Assembly: GCA_003313425.1 (NCBI GenBank)
Contig: NHZP01000052.1
Coordinates: forward strand, 186,001-250,000
Length of the DNA stretch: 64,000 bases
From: Pseudopyrenochaeta lycopersici
Taxonomy: Eukaryota > Ascomycota > Dothideomycetes > Pleosporales > Pseudopyrenochaetaceae
Direction: 5' to 3'
The position numbers and the translations under genes were made by a program. Numbering within the stretch: position 1 is the first letter of the stretch; each line of letters begins with the position of its first letter. Shown in pieces: positions 11,548-24,051 of the stretch. The notes under the pieces are model-generated. The model saw only the letters and a list, made by a program, of their open reading frames with translations, did no database searches and was not told the origin of the DNA.

Positions 11548-12556
11548 GCATCGTGGCCCTCCAACATCGGGGCTATGCAAGACGCAGGTTGGCGGCCAGC
11601 GTACGGTATGCAGTTTCTATTTGCTATGCAAAGACCATTTTCTACCACATTTTCGAATATCCTTCAACTCCCGAATGCCGCATTATTTCGAATCTCCCCA
11701 AAGCTTCACCTCCAGCCTTGCTCGCTTGACTTCACCCGAAATAGCCATAACGCTACTACTTTCCATATACCTCGACTCTTCGTCAACGCCATAGAACAGC
11801 CCTAGAACTTTTTTTTATAAAAGGTACCCACATGTTCTGGAGATCTGGGAGGTGTTTGATACGATCTGCCCCCTGCATGCCGCGTGGCGGCTAAACTACA
11901 TTCTGCGCCGCCTTGTGTCTCAATTTATGCTCATGCATCGCTTTTACCCCGGATCTTCACTCGCAATCAGGCTTCGGGTAATAACCCGGGATTGTGCAAA
12001 GCCCTGTGGTGATCTGAACTCTCTGTGTGTATGGTGTACAGACAGCCGCGAGGAGGCCTCTCACTGATCAGCGCGTACGGCTCTTTGGGTTCGCGATATG
12101 CGGCTGTGTTGCAGAGGAGATTTAGAGCCATGGGTGGGCTGTTCCGTTCATACTAAAGAGAGGTCGAGGTGTACTTACTGCCTTGCAATGGTAAAAACGC
12201 TGTGCAATTGTTGTAATCTGGCCCTCCTTTTGATCTAGGACAGTAAATCGTTCAACAAATCTTTGCTTGAAGAAAATATTTCTAAGACTGGCCTCATCGG
12301 ATTTGAAGAGACCCACCCAAAGAAGGCATTGCCCTTGTACATTCGAAACTTTTTTCTAGAAACGCCCCCCCCACACGGGCCACACGCCGACCAGATATGG
12401 ACTGCAATAGCACATCACTTCTCTCGAAATGTCGACAGACATTGTCAAAAATAGGACCATTGAAAAGGAAAGGAAGAAGGTCTGAAGTACCAATGTTAGT
12501 AATAAAGCGATTGGCATGAGCAAACACTAACATTTTGTAGCTCATGGCCACGGCCA
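11548..12556. other. intergenic
   Basis: Holds the 3' end of the molybdoenzyme transcript and the upstream region of the membrane-protein gene. A run of T/A near 11809-11820 and a C-run near 12365 are the only simple-sequence features. No gene is recognised. Confidence 0.5.
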
Positions 12557-13672
12557 ATGAGATCGCAAGAAGACGCGTATGAGGCTTACGACGATGACTA
12601 CGCACCATTGATAGACACCTCATATACACGAAGTAGGCCGTTTTTGCACGATTCAAGATCCTTGTTGAGTAAATCAACAAGCTCCGGATTTCAGAATGAC
12701 GCCTTGACTTTTCCACAATGGTGTCGGCTGCCATCGTCGACACGCCTGACCACACTTACCTGTCTTATTTTCGCCATAATTTTTGTGCTACCAAAAACAT
12801 CTGCAGTGCCTTTAAAACGCCGACAGATGTATCATTTGGGCAAAAGACAGTCGGTGCCGGACAGATTTGGAAATACAGGCAATGAGCGCGGTCCTCCCGC
12901 TTCTCAGCCGCCACCGAGACCTACTGCACCTACTGAGACAGTTGTGCTCATCACATCCGCATCGCCCTTAGCTTCCGCTGCAACTACTACGTTGGATTCA
13001 GCCTCATCTTACCTAGCAGTTCCGTCATCCACCCAACCAACGGCATCCTCATCTACAATACCCTCACCACCAAATGGTCGCCCAGAGGAGCAACTCCAAC
13101 GCACAAACCCAGAGACGTCACTCACCCCTGGAACAATCGCCGGTATAGCGGGAGGCGCTGCGCTATTGACCGCGATAATTATTGGCATTGCCTGGCTCAT
13201 CTACCGGCGCAGGCGACAGCGCGATATTCAGGAGATTCCCATCCGCCGCTCAAAACTTGTTTCCCGGCTGGGGATGCGCATGTTCGGGAATAGCAGAGAC
13301 GCTTCCCGGAGTCCATCCGCAGCATCAAAGTACACGGCTCGCTCTTCGCGGAGAGGGTCTTCGGAGAAGGCCGAGGAGGTGCGGAATGCGGCTGTTGCAC
13401 TACTGAACGCAGGAAGTAGGTCAACGTTTGGGAGTGTAAGCGGGTTGCTTGATAAAAGCTTAATAGGGCGTCCTAAGCTGGCATATGTAGACACTTCAAG
13501 TCAATTTCTGGAATTACCCAGGCCGTTATTTGCAGATCGTGAGGAGGACATAGGGAAGACGCGGGAGGCATCGTGTAAGCCACAGCGACCGTTGGTTGAT
13601 GCGGCGCCACTCGGACGTTTAAGTGGCATGGGTTTCGGCCTGGGCTTGGGAAGGAGCAGTGGGATGGGGTAG
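12557..13672 (+). CDS. predicted membrane protein with Ser/Thr-rich ectodomain
   Basis: Single exon, 371 residues, ATG at 12557. A hydrophobic stretch near residues 62-80 (LTTLTCLIFAIIFVLP) is followed by a Pro/Ser/Thr-rich linker. A strong transmembrane helix lies near residues 195-216 (GTIAGIAGGAALLTAIIIGIAW) and is followed by the basic stop-transfer YRRRRQR. The tail of about 150 residues is Ser/Arg-rich and ends in a Gly/Leu/Met repeat. The layout of O-glycosylated stalk, one helix and basic tail resembles fungal Mid2/WSC-like surface sensors, but no Cys-rich domain is visible. Function is therefore unassigned. Confidence 0.65.
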   Translation: MRSQEDAYEAYDDDYAPLIDTSYTRSRPFLHDSRSLLSKSTSSGFQNDALTFPQWCRLPSSTRLTTLTCLIFAIIFVLPKTSAVPLKRRQMYHLGKRQSVPDRFGNTGNERGPPASQPPPRPTAPTETVVLITSASPLASAATTTLDSASSYLAVPSSTQPTASSSTIPSPPNGRPEEQLQRTNPETSLTPGTIAGIAGGAALLTAIIIGIAWLIYRRRRQRDIQEIPIRRSKLVSRLGMRMFGNSRDASRSPSAASKYTARSSRRGSSEKAEEVRNAAVALLNAGSRSTFGSVSGLLDKSLIGRPKLAYVDTSSQFLELPRPLFADREEDIGKTREASCKPQRPLVDAAPLGRLSGMGFGLGLGRSSGMG

Positions 13673-13865
13673 TTGATTTGTGTTTTCCGGGCAATATGGT
13701 CTTGAGGTCCCAACGAGTCATTGAATGAGCATACACCAATTATGACGTCAACTGCACATTTTATGCATATATTCATTATGCTCTAGAACTGGGATGATTT
13801 AATCTAGTTCTAGGTGATTCTGCCTCGCTCCCAATCATTCGCACCAAGTCGTGTTACTACAGGCT

Positions 13866-15218
13866 CTAGCGACCGTTGCCATTGTAGGCCAACAGGTTGG
13901 CAGCGCCCTGACCGTCACTGACGCGGCCGGGAGTAGCCAACGCAAGAACTCTAGCCCTGATAGCTGCCGCGCTTGATGGGCCCTCGAGACCGCGGAGATA
14001 CGAAACAAGCCCGGCGACATGCGGTGATGCCATCGAGGTACCTGTCAAAGTTGCGGTGGACGTATCCGAGCTGCGGTATGTGGAAACGATACCAGTACCA
14101 GCTGCCCAGATATCAACTGCGGGTCCATAGTTCGATCCTGTGCTGCCCTGGTAGCGGACATCGTTGGATTGCACATTGCCAACGCACAAAGGCTCCGGAG
14201 AGCGCGCGGGGGATCGATTGGATGCAAGCTGATTCTCATTACCGGCAGCGACAACAGAGAGGACGCCCTGGTTCCATGACTCTGTGATTGCGGCATCCCA
14301 TGTGGTTGAACCAATGCCTCCAAGGGACATGTTAATCACGGCTGTGTTCGTGCGACCTTTGCTGACAATATCCTGTACGGCCCATTGGAAGCCGGCAATT
14401 ACAGTGGAAGCAGAGCCCCTGTCACCTTCAAAGATCTTGACTGCAACAATGGTCGTCTTCTTTGCTACGCCGTAAGTCCTACCACCGACAGTACCGGCAA
14501 CATGAGTGCCGTGGCCCTGGTTGTCAGTGTCGGTGGTACCTGTGACGGCATTGAAGCCCCAGACTGCTCGACCTTCGAAGTCATTGTGGGTGATGCGAAT
14601 ACCCGTGTCAACGACGTAGGTATAAGTGCCCTCTCCCGCAGATGAGTCATAGATGTAGCTGGTGGCTCCGCGCGTTCGTGATGAGATACTGCCAAGACCC
14701 CATGGGGCGTTGTCCTCTGAATGTTGTCAGCTTCTTCAACGCCAATGAAAGATGCTATGACGTACGCGTTGCCAGAGCATTGATGGTGGTATCTTCGCCA
14801 TCCTGGGCCAAATGCATGATGAAATCCTGCTCGACGACCAGGACCTGTGGATTATGTTAGAAGTTTGCCTTATGAAGTCGCCATATCAAATCCGGCTCAC
14901 CTCTGGCAGGGCCTTCAGCTCTTCTATGGTGGCCGCATCAAAAGACCCGGCGTAGCCCTTGAAACCGCCGAAGCTATACTCGCGCTCCACGCCAGCGCTC
15001 TCCTCTCCATCATTGCGGCGTGCAAGGTTTCGAGCATGTATCTCGCGAACCTTATTGTGATGCGAGGCAATCGAGGCGACATCGGTATCCGGCTTCAGCT
15101 GAATGATGTACTTTCCAGGAATCAAGTCATCTGCAGCTCGTGCAGAGAGAGGCGCTGCCTGGGCGAGGAACGGCGCTGCTGTCGCCGCAAGGGCGAGGAA
15201 GCGAGTGAAGAATTGCAT
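13866..15218 (-). CDS. secreted subtilisin-like serine protease (S8A)
   Basis: Extracellular alkaline endopeptidase of the proteinase K/oryzin type. Exons are 14901-15218, 14766-14844 and 13866-14716 on the minus strand, with GT-AG introns, giving 415 residues. A signal peptide (residues 1-21, ending FLAQAAPL) is followed by an inhibitor I9 propeptide beginning near PGKYIIQLKPDTDVASIASHH. The mature part begins around APWGLGSISS. The catalytic triad is Asp169 in VVDTG, His201 in GHGTHVAGT and Ser360 in GTSMASPH; the oxyanion Asn sits in VVAAGNEN. All key residues are present and the length fits the family, so it should be active. It is convergent with the membrane-protein gene about 190 bp away. 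Confidence 0.93.
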
Positions 15219-17189
15219 TGCGAGGGGCCAGACGGAACAATGATGGAGCGAAGGCGGGTGGCCTGGATGTCCATGACTTCGGTTGCGAGTTCCGACATAC
15301 TTATATTTGTTGCAGAACTCGGTGTTGGCTAAAGGTTGTCATGTCGGGTGAGGCCACAGAAGACGCCATTGTCGCCCCAAGCGGTACAATGTTGACAAGC
15401 ATCTCTTGTCTTTCTTGACTTCTGCCGAGTTGGGCACAGCTTCCGGGCAATGGTTGAAGCCAAGCGATGGCTGTGATAGGCAGCTTCCGCTAGTCGGAGA
15501 TTAAAGATGTTACCCTTGGATATTGAACAATAGATGGTGTAGATGCCAAGGTACCCGTATACTGAACATGTGCCGGGGTGCTGTTCCTGCGCAATATCGG
15601 CGAGGCCACTAAAGCCTGAACATCCGGCATCCTCCTTCCACATCGAGCGCCCCAACCGTTCGCTTGACGATGTGCCGACCACATCGTTAAGGCTACAGCC
15701 CGTATGAATTAGGTGAGATCTCTGGCAAAGCCCGGCTAAGCTCCGTGTTTCGGCCAGATCTGATACCCGAGGACGCCTTAGGAAAGACTGAAGCAGGTCA
15801 AGACTGGACTGAGAGACTACTGCGTCTGTAGTGGCAGTATACCTCCGCTCAGAATCCCCTCGAGGAAGGTGGGATAAATGTGCTGCGGTGTCGTAATGTT
15901 GCGCGAAGAAGAGACGTACATCGTGCTCAAGTACTACTGCCTTGAGTGATGTGTGGGTTGAGCTTCAGAGCCGCATTGCGGTGGTTACATTTTGTACCTG
16001 CGCAGCCGTTTCTGTGTTACACTGCAAGGCTTCCGACCCAATCTAATCCCAACTCCATAGTGGAAATCCTACTTCGTATGGCGTAAACTCTATGGCGTAG
16101 ATCAAGGGGTAGTTGGCCTGGCGTGCCGGTCACGAGGTAGCCGGTCCGGGGACAGTTAGCCTGAAGCCGTGGCACGCCGATCTGGCCAGAGGCGAGCATG
16201 CGCCGGCTTTACTTCACCAAAAGAGAGTGTTCAGCAGTGGAGGTAAGAAGACGGGCGGTATTCGCGCCGAAGCGCGATGTCGAAGATGCAAGGGTCCCTG
16301 CGTTCACTTACAGTGACGTGATGGGCTGTGAGAAGAAGGTGCCGATACATGCAGCGCAACGCGGCTTGGTTGGCCACAGTTCACTTAGTCAGCCGGGTTT
16401 CGTCCGATGAACTGTATCCTAAGCTACCGCACCCTTTCCGTGACCCCACACACCTTTATCGCGACCTGCCCCTCTTGGACATAGCGACAAGACTCACCTA
16501 TTACTCTGAACGGGCATCTTTGCCGGGTCCTGCCCTCAGTGTCTCTTTATCAACACCACAAGACAGGCCGTCTTTTCTTGGTTCGCCACGGCATCTAGAC
16601 ATGGCGACGCTCAAAACGGAAGGAGGACAGAGCACGCGTTGCAACGCTCACAGATACAATGCATTACATGGCGTATTGCTCGTAAAGCAGAGCAGGTTGG
16701 TCATGACGTGCTGTTGCAAGGCAATTGCATGATGAACCACGCAAGATCACACCGCTGTTCGTGCCAGCCAAGCGTCTACAGAGCGCTCAGAAAGAACAGC
16801 TGCCCGCTTGCCTAAGTTGAACTCAAGTACTCCCATGAGCCTAAAGTCCTCCACCATAGGACCGAATGCTCGAGCACCCAGAAACCCCCAGGAATCATTG
16901 AGGAGGATAGACTTTTTATCCTCGGTTTCACACCACATCACTTGTATCTTGTGCAAGACTATAGTCACCTCATCAATCTTACGGGTCATCATCAATAGAC
17001 GTGCTAAGTTTAGGAAGTTTGTCAATTTAAAGTAGTCTGCCTGCTTCAGTCAGATCACAGTGTGCAAGGACTTTGTCAAACATTGAGTATGGTTATGGTC
17101 AATTCAGGAGATAAAAACAGGGTATTGGTAAAGGCACGCCAGACGCCGCGTAGAGAATGAAAGCAAACACAGATGCCAGATCCAAGGCA
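15219..17189. other. intergenic, about 2 kb
   Basis: Upstream region of the protease and downstream region of the EthD-like gene. Short ORFs on both strands have no domain signature. I see no repeat or RNA gene. Confidence 0.5.
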
Positions 17190-18166
17190 TCAGCGTGACA
17201 CGTAGGGGTCGTCCTGTGCCACGTCGATAAACTTCTCAATTCTGTCCATGTCATCGGCTTTGCTACCGTCAGTCTCACTCTCATTATCCGAGTCTTGGAT
17301 GGCTCTCATGGATGCACCGTTGAGTATAATGCTCGCTCGTTTCGCGGCTGGGGAGTCTGCGCCCTGTTCCTCGGGATAGACTCTGTTCACCAGGTACTGG
17401 CGAATTTGCCAATTCTGTTGCATTGTCAGCCCCAATCCTCGTTCGACGGCTTCAGCCCGAAAGAAGAAGTTACCAAATGGCCGCCCTCAACATAGTACCG
17501 CCACCGTTCCGAGCTTCCCAGGTAGACTAGAATTTCCCAGGGCAGCTCATCGCAATCAAATTCCCAGAACGTAAGGTATTGGTACAACGAGCTGGTGTTT
17601 TGTTGTTCGTGTTTCTGGTCTTTGACCACGGAGGCGTTTTCGAGCTGGAAGATGCGCATGCGCAGCAGTTCGGGGCTTTCGAGCATGCCAGGCGCAAATT
17701 CGTCACGGAACCACTGGACGAACTGGTCGTGAATGGCATCTACAGGCTGCCAGCGTACAATGATCCACATTTGGATATCGTGGGCATCTACGTCCGCACA
17801 ACAGTCAGCACCGCCGTCGCTGGGTGATTGCGGAGACCTACCCCCTCGCCATTCGTCGCCAAACCAATTCGCACACTCTTTGTAACACCGGGCGTGTAAC
17901 CGCGCATCGGCAGACAACTGGTCGACCTTGGGCAGCACCTGCGCATGCATGTCGCCCGCATCCGCGCCCGCGGCGATGTCATAGACAGTCATATATTTCC
18001 CGTCAATCCCCGCGACTTCCTTGAACATGTTATCCTCGACCTGCTCTGCATTGCGCGCCGTGGCATCGAGTCGGCCGACCGTGTCTGGGACGTGCTTGTC
18101 TTCATACCACTGCTCCGACGCAGCGTCATCGGCTAAGTCGGCCCAGACACATGCTATCCTGGACAT
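17190..18166 (-). CDS. two-lobed EthD/dimeric alpha-beta-barrel-like protein
   Basis: Function unknown. ATG is at 18166; exons 17474-18166 and 17190-17414 join in phase through a 59-nt intron to give 305 residues. The N-terminal half has CVWADL then EQWYEDKHVPDTVGRL. The second half has MWIIVRWQPVDAIHDQFVQWFRD and LYQYLTFWEFD. The two halves look like tandem copies of a ferredoxin-like EthD-type fold (inference from pattern only). A 54-nt segment at 17788-17841 with GTAGGT and TAG ends is a possible in-frame intron between the lobes; removing it deletes a Ser/Cys/Asp linker and leaves 287 residues. The acidic C-terminal tail is probably disordered. No signal peptide is seen. Confidence 0.65.
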
Positions 18167-20594
18167 GCTGCCGGCTGTGCTCGCGTGTAATTTTGATTGG
18201 TCGCGCAGTCGGTACACAGTAAGCCGAGTAAATGCTCCCAGCAGCAGCGGCGGCGGCTGGTACGATATGGGGTGAGCAAAAGATGCAGACCAGCGGCGAG
18301 GTCAGCCAACAAACTATTTGAGGTGCAGAAAACCTGGAGGATCAGCAAAGCACCAAAGTGAAAACTGCGTGCCCTGAGCCCCTGAACCCAGCCGCAGCTG
18401 TGGACATTGGTGAAGGATCAGACCATTGGGAAACTGTTTTGGGTAAAGTATTTGCTTGATGAGGATGCGCGGGAGCGGGCCGTCTCGTGAGTCCGAATGG
18501 CATTGGCCGCCCTGAGGAACGGGTACCTGCAGTGCCGTGAATCCAATCACGGGCTGGCGTGCCGAAAGCTTATGGAGCGGATATCACCGCAACTGGAATC
18601 TCCGCGTCCATGTTTGGTAGTTTTTGAGGGCATGGTAGCTCACTGAGAGTATTGGCTGGTGCCGGCAGGCTGTTGCCTTGTATTGATGAAGCGAGGCATG
18701 CCTCGGATCAGAGACTCGACTTTACGACTTGCATTCGGCCCGATTGGCCAGTATATGCGAACATCAAACATATACTGCGCGAAGACCATCGCCGAGAGAG
18801 AGAAAGCGAGACACTAAGATTGTGCGACCATTTATCGGCCAAGAAGATCGCTGCTCCGGAATTTCGGAACCGCAAAGTACCCGTAATGCATGCCTGTACT
18901 TCACATCTACAACCTTTGCTGCCCTTTCAATGCACACTGACCAAACATGCTGTTTCGAAACAAAAGCATACATATACCGAGAATTCTTATCCGGCCTTTC
19001 ATCGGTCGAGTGACTGGGTATGAAATCCAGTCTTCGTTCAAGGGATTTGAGCGACTGCAGTCTGTTAATTATCCATTCAATAGCTTGGGTGTTCGATACG
19101 TTGTGGTGTCAGGCTGGAGTTACCCCTCCATGCATCACCCAATCAGCTACCCAAAGGATCTATGAACTTACTTTATCATAGTCTTGAGAGAAATCGTTCT
19201 GATCGAGACACTTTTCTCAGCTGGAGACCATTCAAGCAGCGAGTGTATTCGAGCCAAGTAGTATTGTGATAATCAAGCCACTCTGATGACGGCTCGACCC
19301 ATCGTCACATGCTTGTGTTAGTCTCTGTGTCCCTAATGCTGCTGCTCTTAACACGGCGAACAGTAATATGAACCCATCTCCTGTTCTTCACTCGCTTGTT
19401 GTGCAGTCGGTCGTGGGAGTAAATCCTGGAGTCCTATTGGGAACGCTAGCGCTCCATCCTGGCATTCAGTTTTAACTCTCGATTCAACAAGCCTACCTAC
19501 CTTACAGTATTTCTCTAACCATTAAGGATTAAAGTTATTTAAAGTCTTGACGAATGCAACATCTTGCAACCTTTGTGCGTCTCACCGCTCCTATAAAGTG
19601 CTTGCATCTGTGCGATTTCGTACACATGTTCAAGACATAAAAACCCTCTACACGCATTGAAACTGAATTACTCAATAGTACAGACTTTTAATCTTACAAA
19701 GGAGTTTTATCGCACACATTCTAGCAGCTACGTGTCTTAGCTAGATTTATAAGTCCTTGAGGCATACGAATCACAAGTGCATCGACAGACTATATGGTTC
19801 TCACAGATAAGTTGATACCTCCCATGCCCAACAACGAACAAAAACGCTGACAGACTTACGCACCAAAAGTCCAAAATTGCAAACCCATAAAGGATTCACC
19901 TCGGCCTCGGCCTTATGTATGACTGTGCATGTGACGCCTCGAGCGCGGAGATATTGTTGTCCGCCTTCCGCGGGGCGTGAGGCCACCAAAGCCCCGCAGC
20001 GCTGTCATGCAGCCAGACAACCTCTACATTTCTTCCTCACGAGGCCATAGGTTCGCATCCCGCCTAATTTGAATTGAAACTTTCGAGCTGGTCTGTTGCC
20101 CGCGCGCTTTCGGTCAAGATCTGAAATCGTGGAAAATACCTTCCAAGGAACGATCATGTCGCCACTAACAATAACGGATTGCATGTTGCAATTGGAAAGT
20201 GCCAAACAAAAGACGCTGAAAACCCCAACAATTACCAACAGGTTCTGGACTCTTTGAAAGTCTACATTTCAACTTATCACGCTAACGACTTGGAGACGCA
20301 TTTGTGGAACTCAATACGCCACGTTTTGCTAATGCGGTCAACGGCCCCGGTACCTTCACTCCGGAAGGCTCTCTAGCTCCTGCTATTCGTTCTGCAGCTC
20401 TGTAAACAAGTATTTTACTCTATGCAGTGCAACGATGGTGGCGGTGGAAGGGCACGAGCACGTTTACCTTTACTCGCCTCTGCAAGACGGGCTTTTGCTT
20501 TCAAATGAGCTTAAGAAGGACCGCCTGACGCTAGGCAACCTAGTCATTTTCTTCTGCCTCAATTGATTCATACCGTTTCTGTCTTCATATAACG
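18167..20594. other. intergenic, about 2.4 kb
   Basis: Divergent upstream region of the EthD-like gene (minus) and the FAD oxidase (plus). Only short frames lacking motifs are present; the middle (about 19.2-19.8 kb) is AT-rich. I see no gene. Confidence 0.5.
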
Positions 20595-22168
20595 ATGACT
20601 AGTACGCTGCTATGGGCTTTGAGCGTACTTTCATCGAGTTTGCTTGGCGCATTGACTCTTACCACTCAACCAACGCTTGACGAATTTGTAGCTTCACTCG
20701 ACACTCGAGCAGAAATATACTACCCAGGATCAGAAGAGTTCGCCGATGCTGGCATCAGGTGGAGTGCCGCTCGGACACCAGGTTATGATTTGATTGTAAA
20801 GGTCGCTTCAGAAGAAGACGTATTAAAGACGGTCGGGCTCTCAATCGTTGCGGTGGTACCAACTTAGGCTAATTATAGCGCAGATATTGTACGCCAACAA
20901 GAACGACAAGCCATTTTTAGCAACCTCAGGTGGCCACGGAACCACGTCTACCATTCAGAATGTCAAAAACGGCATCGGAATCCGTATGCAAGGCCTCAAC
21001 AACATCACCATCGTAGACAACGGTGAAGCGGCCGTGCTCCAAGGTGGCGTCCTCAATGGGGATCTCATTTCTTACCTTTGGTCTCACGGCAAGCAAACCA
21101 TGAGCACAGGCTGCGACTGTGTAGGCTATATTGCGCCTATCCTTGGCGGCGGACATGGCTGGCTACAAGGCAGATACGGCCTTGCAGCTGACCAGCTCCT
21201 CTCCGCGCGCATAGTCCTCGCCAACGGAACCGCCGTCACTGTCTGCCAAGACAGCAACCCAGAGCTGTTTTGGGCAATTCGTGGAGCGGGGCATAATTTC
21301 GGCGTGGTGACGGAGGCCAAGATCAAAATCTATGATAGAGAGCCGGAGCAGGATCAGTGGGCTGCGAGTGGATTCGTGTTCACGCATGATAAAATGGAAA
21401 AATTATTTACACTTGCAAACGAGTGGCTAGGAAGCTCGGATAGGCCAGTGGAGATGACACACTACGGGTTGTTTGCGTTTAACCCTGAGGTAGATCCCGT
21501 GAGTGTAAGTTGCCAAGGTACTCCAAGTTGCAGTCTCATACTAACCGGAGCAGCCTATTGTTATAATGTGGATTTATTGGCAAGGCCCTATTATCCCGCT
21601 GAAATATACCGACCCGCTCTATGCCCTCTCACCTATCGCTGTGGATGCTAGTGTGACTGACCTTGCGGGGGTCAACACGCACTTATTGGCCAACCGGGGA
21701 GGAGCAGCCTGTACGACAGGCTTCTCCAGGGCATTGATCCCAGTGTCTCTCAAGGAGTACTCTCTTCCCGCTTTACGCGAGCTTCTCGATCTATTTGCTA
21801 CATTTACACCCGAATTTCGTACATCAGTCATGATGTTTGAAGGTTACGCCACAAACCGAGTTGTCGAAATTGAGAGTGATAGCTCGGCGTTTCCAGATCG
21901 AGATGGCCAGCTTTTGGTATCTCCTATTTTGACTTATCCAGCGAACGCGAGCCTGGATGCGACTGCATGGGAGATTGGAGACAAGATACGAAGCACCTTG
22001 TTACAAGGGGCAGGCGTGAAACTCGAAGCATATGTTAACTATGCGAGAGGCGATGAGAGCATGGAAGAGATATATGGATACGAGCCTTGGCGATTGGAGA
22101 AGCTAAGGAGATTAAAGACGCAATACGATCCATACGGTCGATTCAGTTTCTATGCTCCAATAGTATAA
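20595..22168 (+). CDS. secreted FAD-linked oxidase, berberine bridge enzyme-like
   Basis: Oxidises alcohols, sugars or specialised metabolites using covalent FAD; likely extracellular. ATG is at 20595; exons 20595-20831, 20884-21498 and 21554-22168 give 488 residues, with phase-0 GT-AG introns. Residues 1-20 form a signal peptide (LLWALSVLSSSLLGALT). The PCMH FAD domain has the flavinylation His in LATSGGHGTT. A Cys in GCDCVGY sits where bicovalent members carry their second FAD link, so bicovalent flavin is plausible. GGGHGWLQGRYGLAADQLL and FWAIRGAGHNFGVVTEA follow. The C-terminus YDPYGRFSFYAPI matches the usual BBE end. Such enzymes often sit in specialised-metabolite clusters, but no backbone synthase gene is seen in this window. 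Confidence 0.9.
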
Positions 22169-24051
22169 TGGTTCATGGTACAGTCTCAGACGCTCAGGAA
22201 CGACTCGAAGTGTATCAAGGCCTTTCCCTTCATCTGAAGCACATATAACCACATGGATAATTGCAAAAGTACCAAAAGGATATACTCTTAATTTTCCGGC
22301 GATGCACACATTTCTCATCATATAAGCATCCCTGAGCCAACTTTCAAAGTTCTGTGCTAGGTTCTGCATATTCTAACTATGCGCCTAATCTTTATCTGGC
22401 TAGCGAGTGGTGAATACGCTTTCCAAGCTATAATTGAGCATCGGTAACCATAATGGATATGTATGCTCCTCATTCTTGACACCAATTATATAGCCCCGCC
22501 CAATTTCCAAAAAGCGCCACGCGGTCTTGCAACCCAATTCTTCCAGACCTCGTAACACGGTTTTCAATAGTTTTCGAGGACTTAGAATAGCCTTATGTTG
22601 CTCCAAGGAGTGATACACACAGAGTTTGGCTCTGAGTATCTGCTTGAGATATACGAGGATGCCCAACCTACCGTTCATCTTTACTCAAGATAACACAAAA
22701 TCAGCTGGTAAAACCGGCGGGGCAGACATTTCAGTCTTGACCGAGTCACCGGCCATTATTTACCCTGAAAGAAAAGATAGATTAGAGAATAGTTGGTGTC
22801 TCCCGCATGTCTGCCGAAGCCAAAGTCGAAATACAACCAATATATCTTAGCTGGGTCGCAGAAAAGGGCTATGTCCGTGCATATGGGACGTATCCTACTC
22901 ACTAAATCATATTTGATTTTCCCCCTCTTTTTCAGTATTATACCGTCTTGAGGGTGTTTCACTGCTGGTTGTTGCCACAGTGCTTTTGTAAAGCAGTCGC
23001 GAAAAAGTAGCTCAAAATCGAACCTTCCAAACAATTACATTCATGTTCTTAGGCCGGCCAAAAAGAAAACCGTCTTGTTTTATGGCAAGGACAGTATAGT
23101 TGTTAAGTAGCAAGTACTTTCAAGTATCGTGATATTGTGTTGGGTATTCTAATGGGACGGTTTCCATCTCAAACTCTTCACGCTCTATTCTGAAGCATCA
23201 GGTAGTATAATATATGATTCTGTCACGCTTGTGTGTTTTATTTCAATCACATAACCAGTTCTTTCAATCAATCTCCTAGTCCCCTTAACCCAAAGTTGCA
23301 TTTTAGATCCTCCTCCCTATTTTGAACGCCTCTTGATTCTTCAGTTTCACAGGAGCATTCTACTCCATACCAAGGAGGATCTGGATCCTCGTAAATGTAA
23401 TATAGAAATGTCGCATTTCCAGTACAATATCCTCAACTTACATCTTGCAACAACCTACTCTGTCGAGCGAAATTAAGAGGCTGCATCATAAAGATGACAT
23501 CCATAAACATGAAGTTGAACGAACCAGAGCCTCAGTACGAGCACTTGAAGGCTGGATATCATCCTGAGTAACCGACATCAAAAACTCGTGATCATGATTA
23601 CCCTAAGCCTACTTATTAATTGCGACTAGCCCCCTTGTGAATGCAGTTTGCATGGTGGTTGCCGCTTTGAGATAGTTCAGCGGATTATTGCGCTGACGCT
23701 GAGAATATTCACAGCATTTTGATCATTGTGGTGAGTAATTTGACAAAGGTGCTTGGCCATGGAAGCATGGGAAGGCTGAGAGCGGACAAAAGGGCATTCT
23801 TAGTGATAACGGGCCCTTCCGCAAGATTTTTACCTTAAGCATTTGGAAAAACAATAAATGCGCAGAGGTTGATAAGGATGCAAATTTTTGTGCAGGCCAG
23901 AAGTCGTTTGTGGCCAGCAGTGAAACAATGAAATTGTGAATGTTTGTTTTAAAGGGTCCCAGAACCCCTATAAATCAATGCAAGGAGTTAACATGAGCGT
24001 GATAAATAATACAATAGGAAGAAAGGTAGAAATGCCAAGGCAATGGATGAG
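22169..24051. other. intergenic, AT-rich, about 1.9 kb
   Basis: AT-rich spacer between two convergent genes. Short ORFs, for example minus 22756-23034, lack recognisable motifs. Nothing is annotated. Confidence 0.5.
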
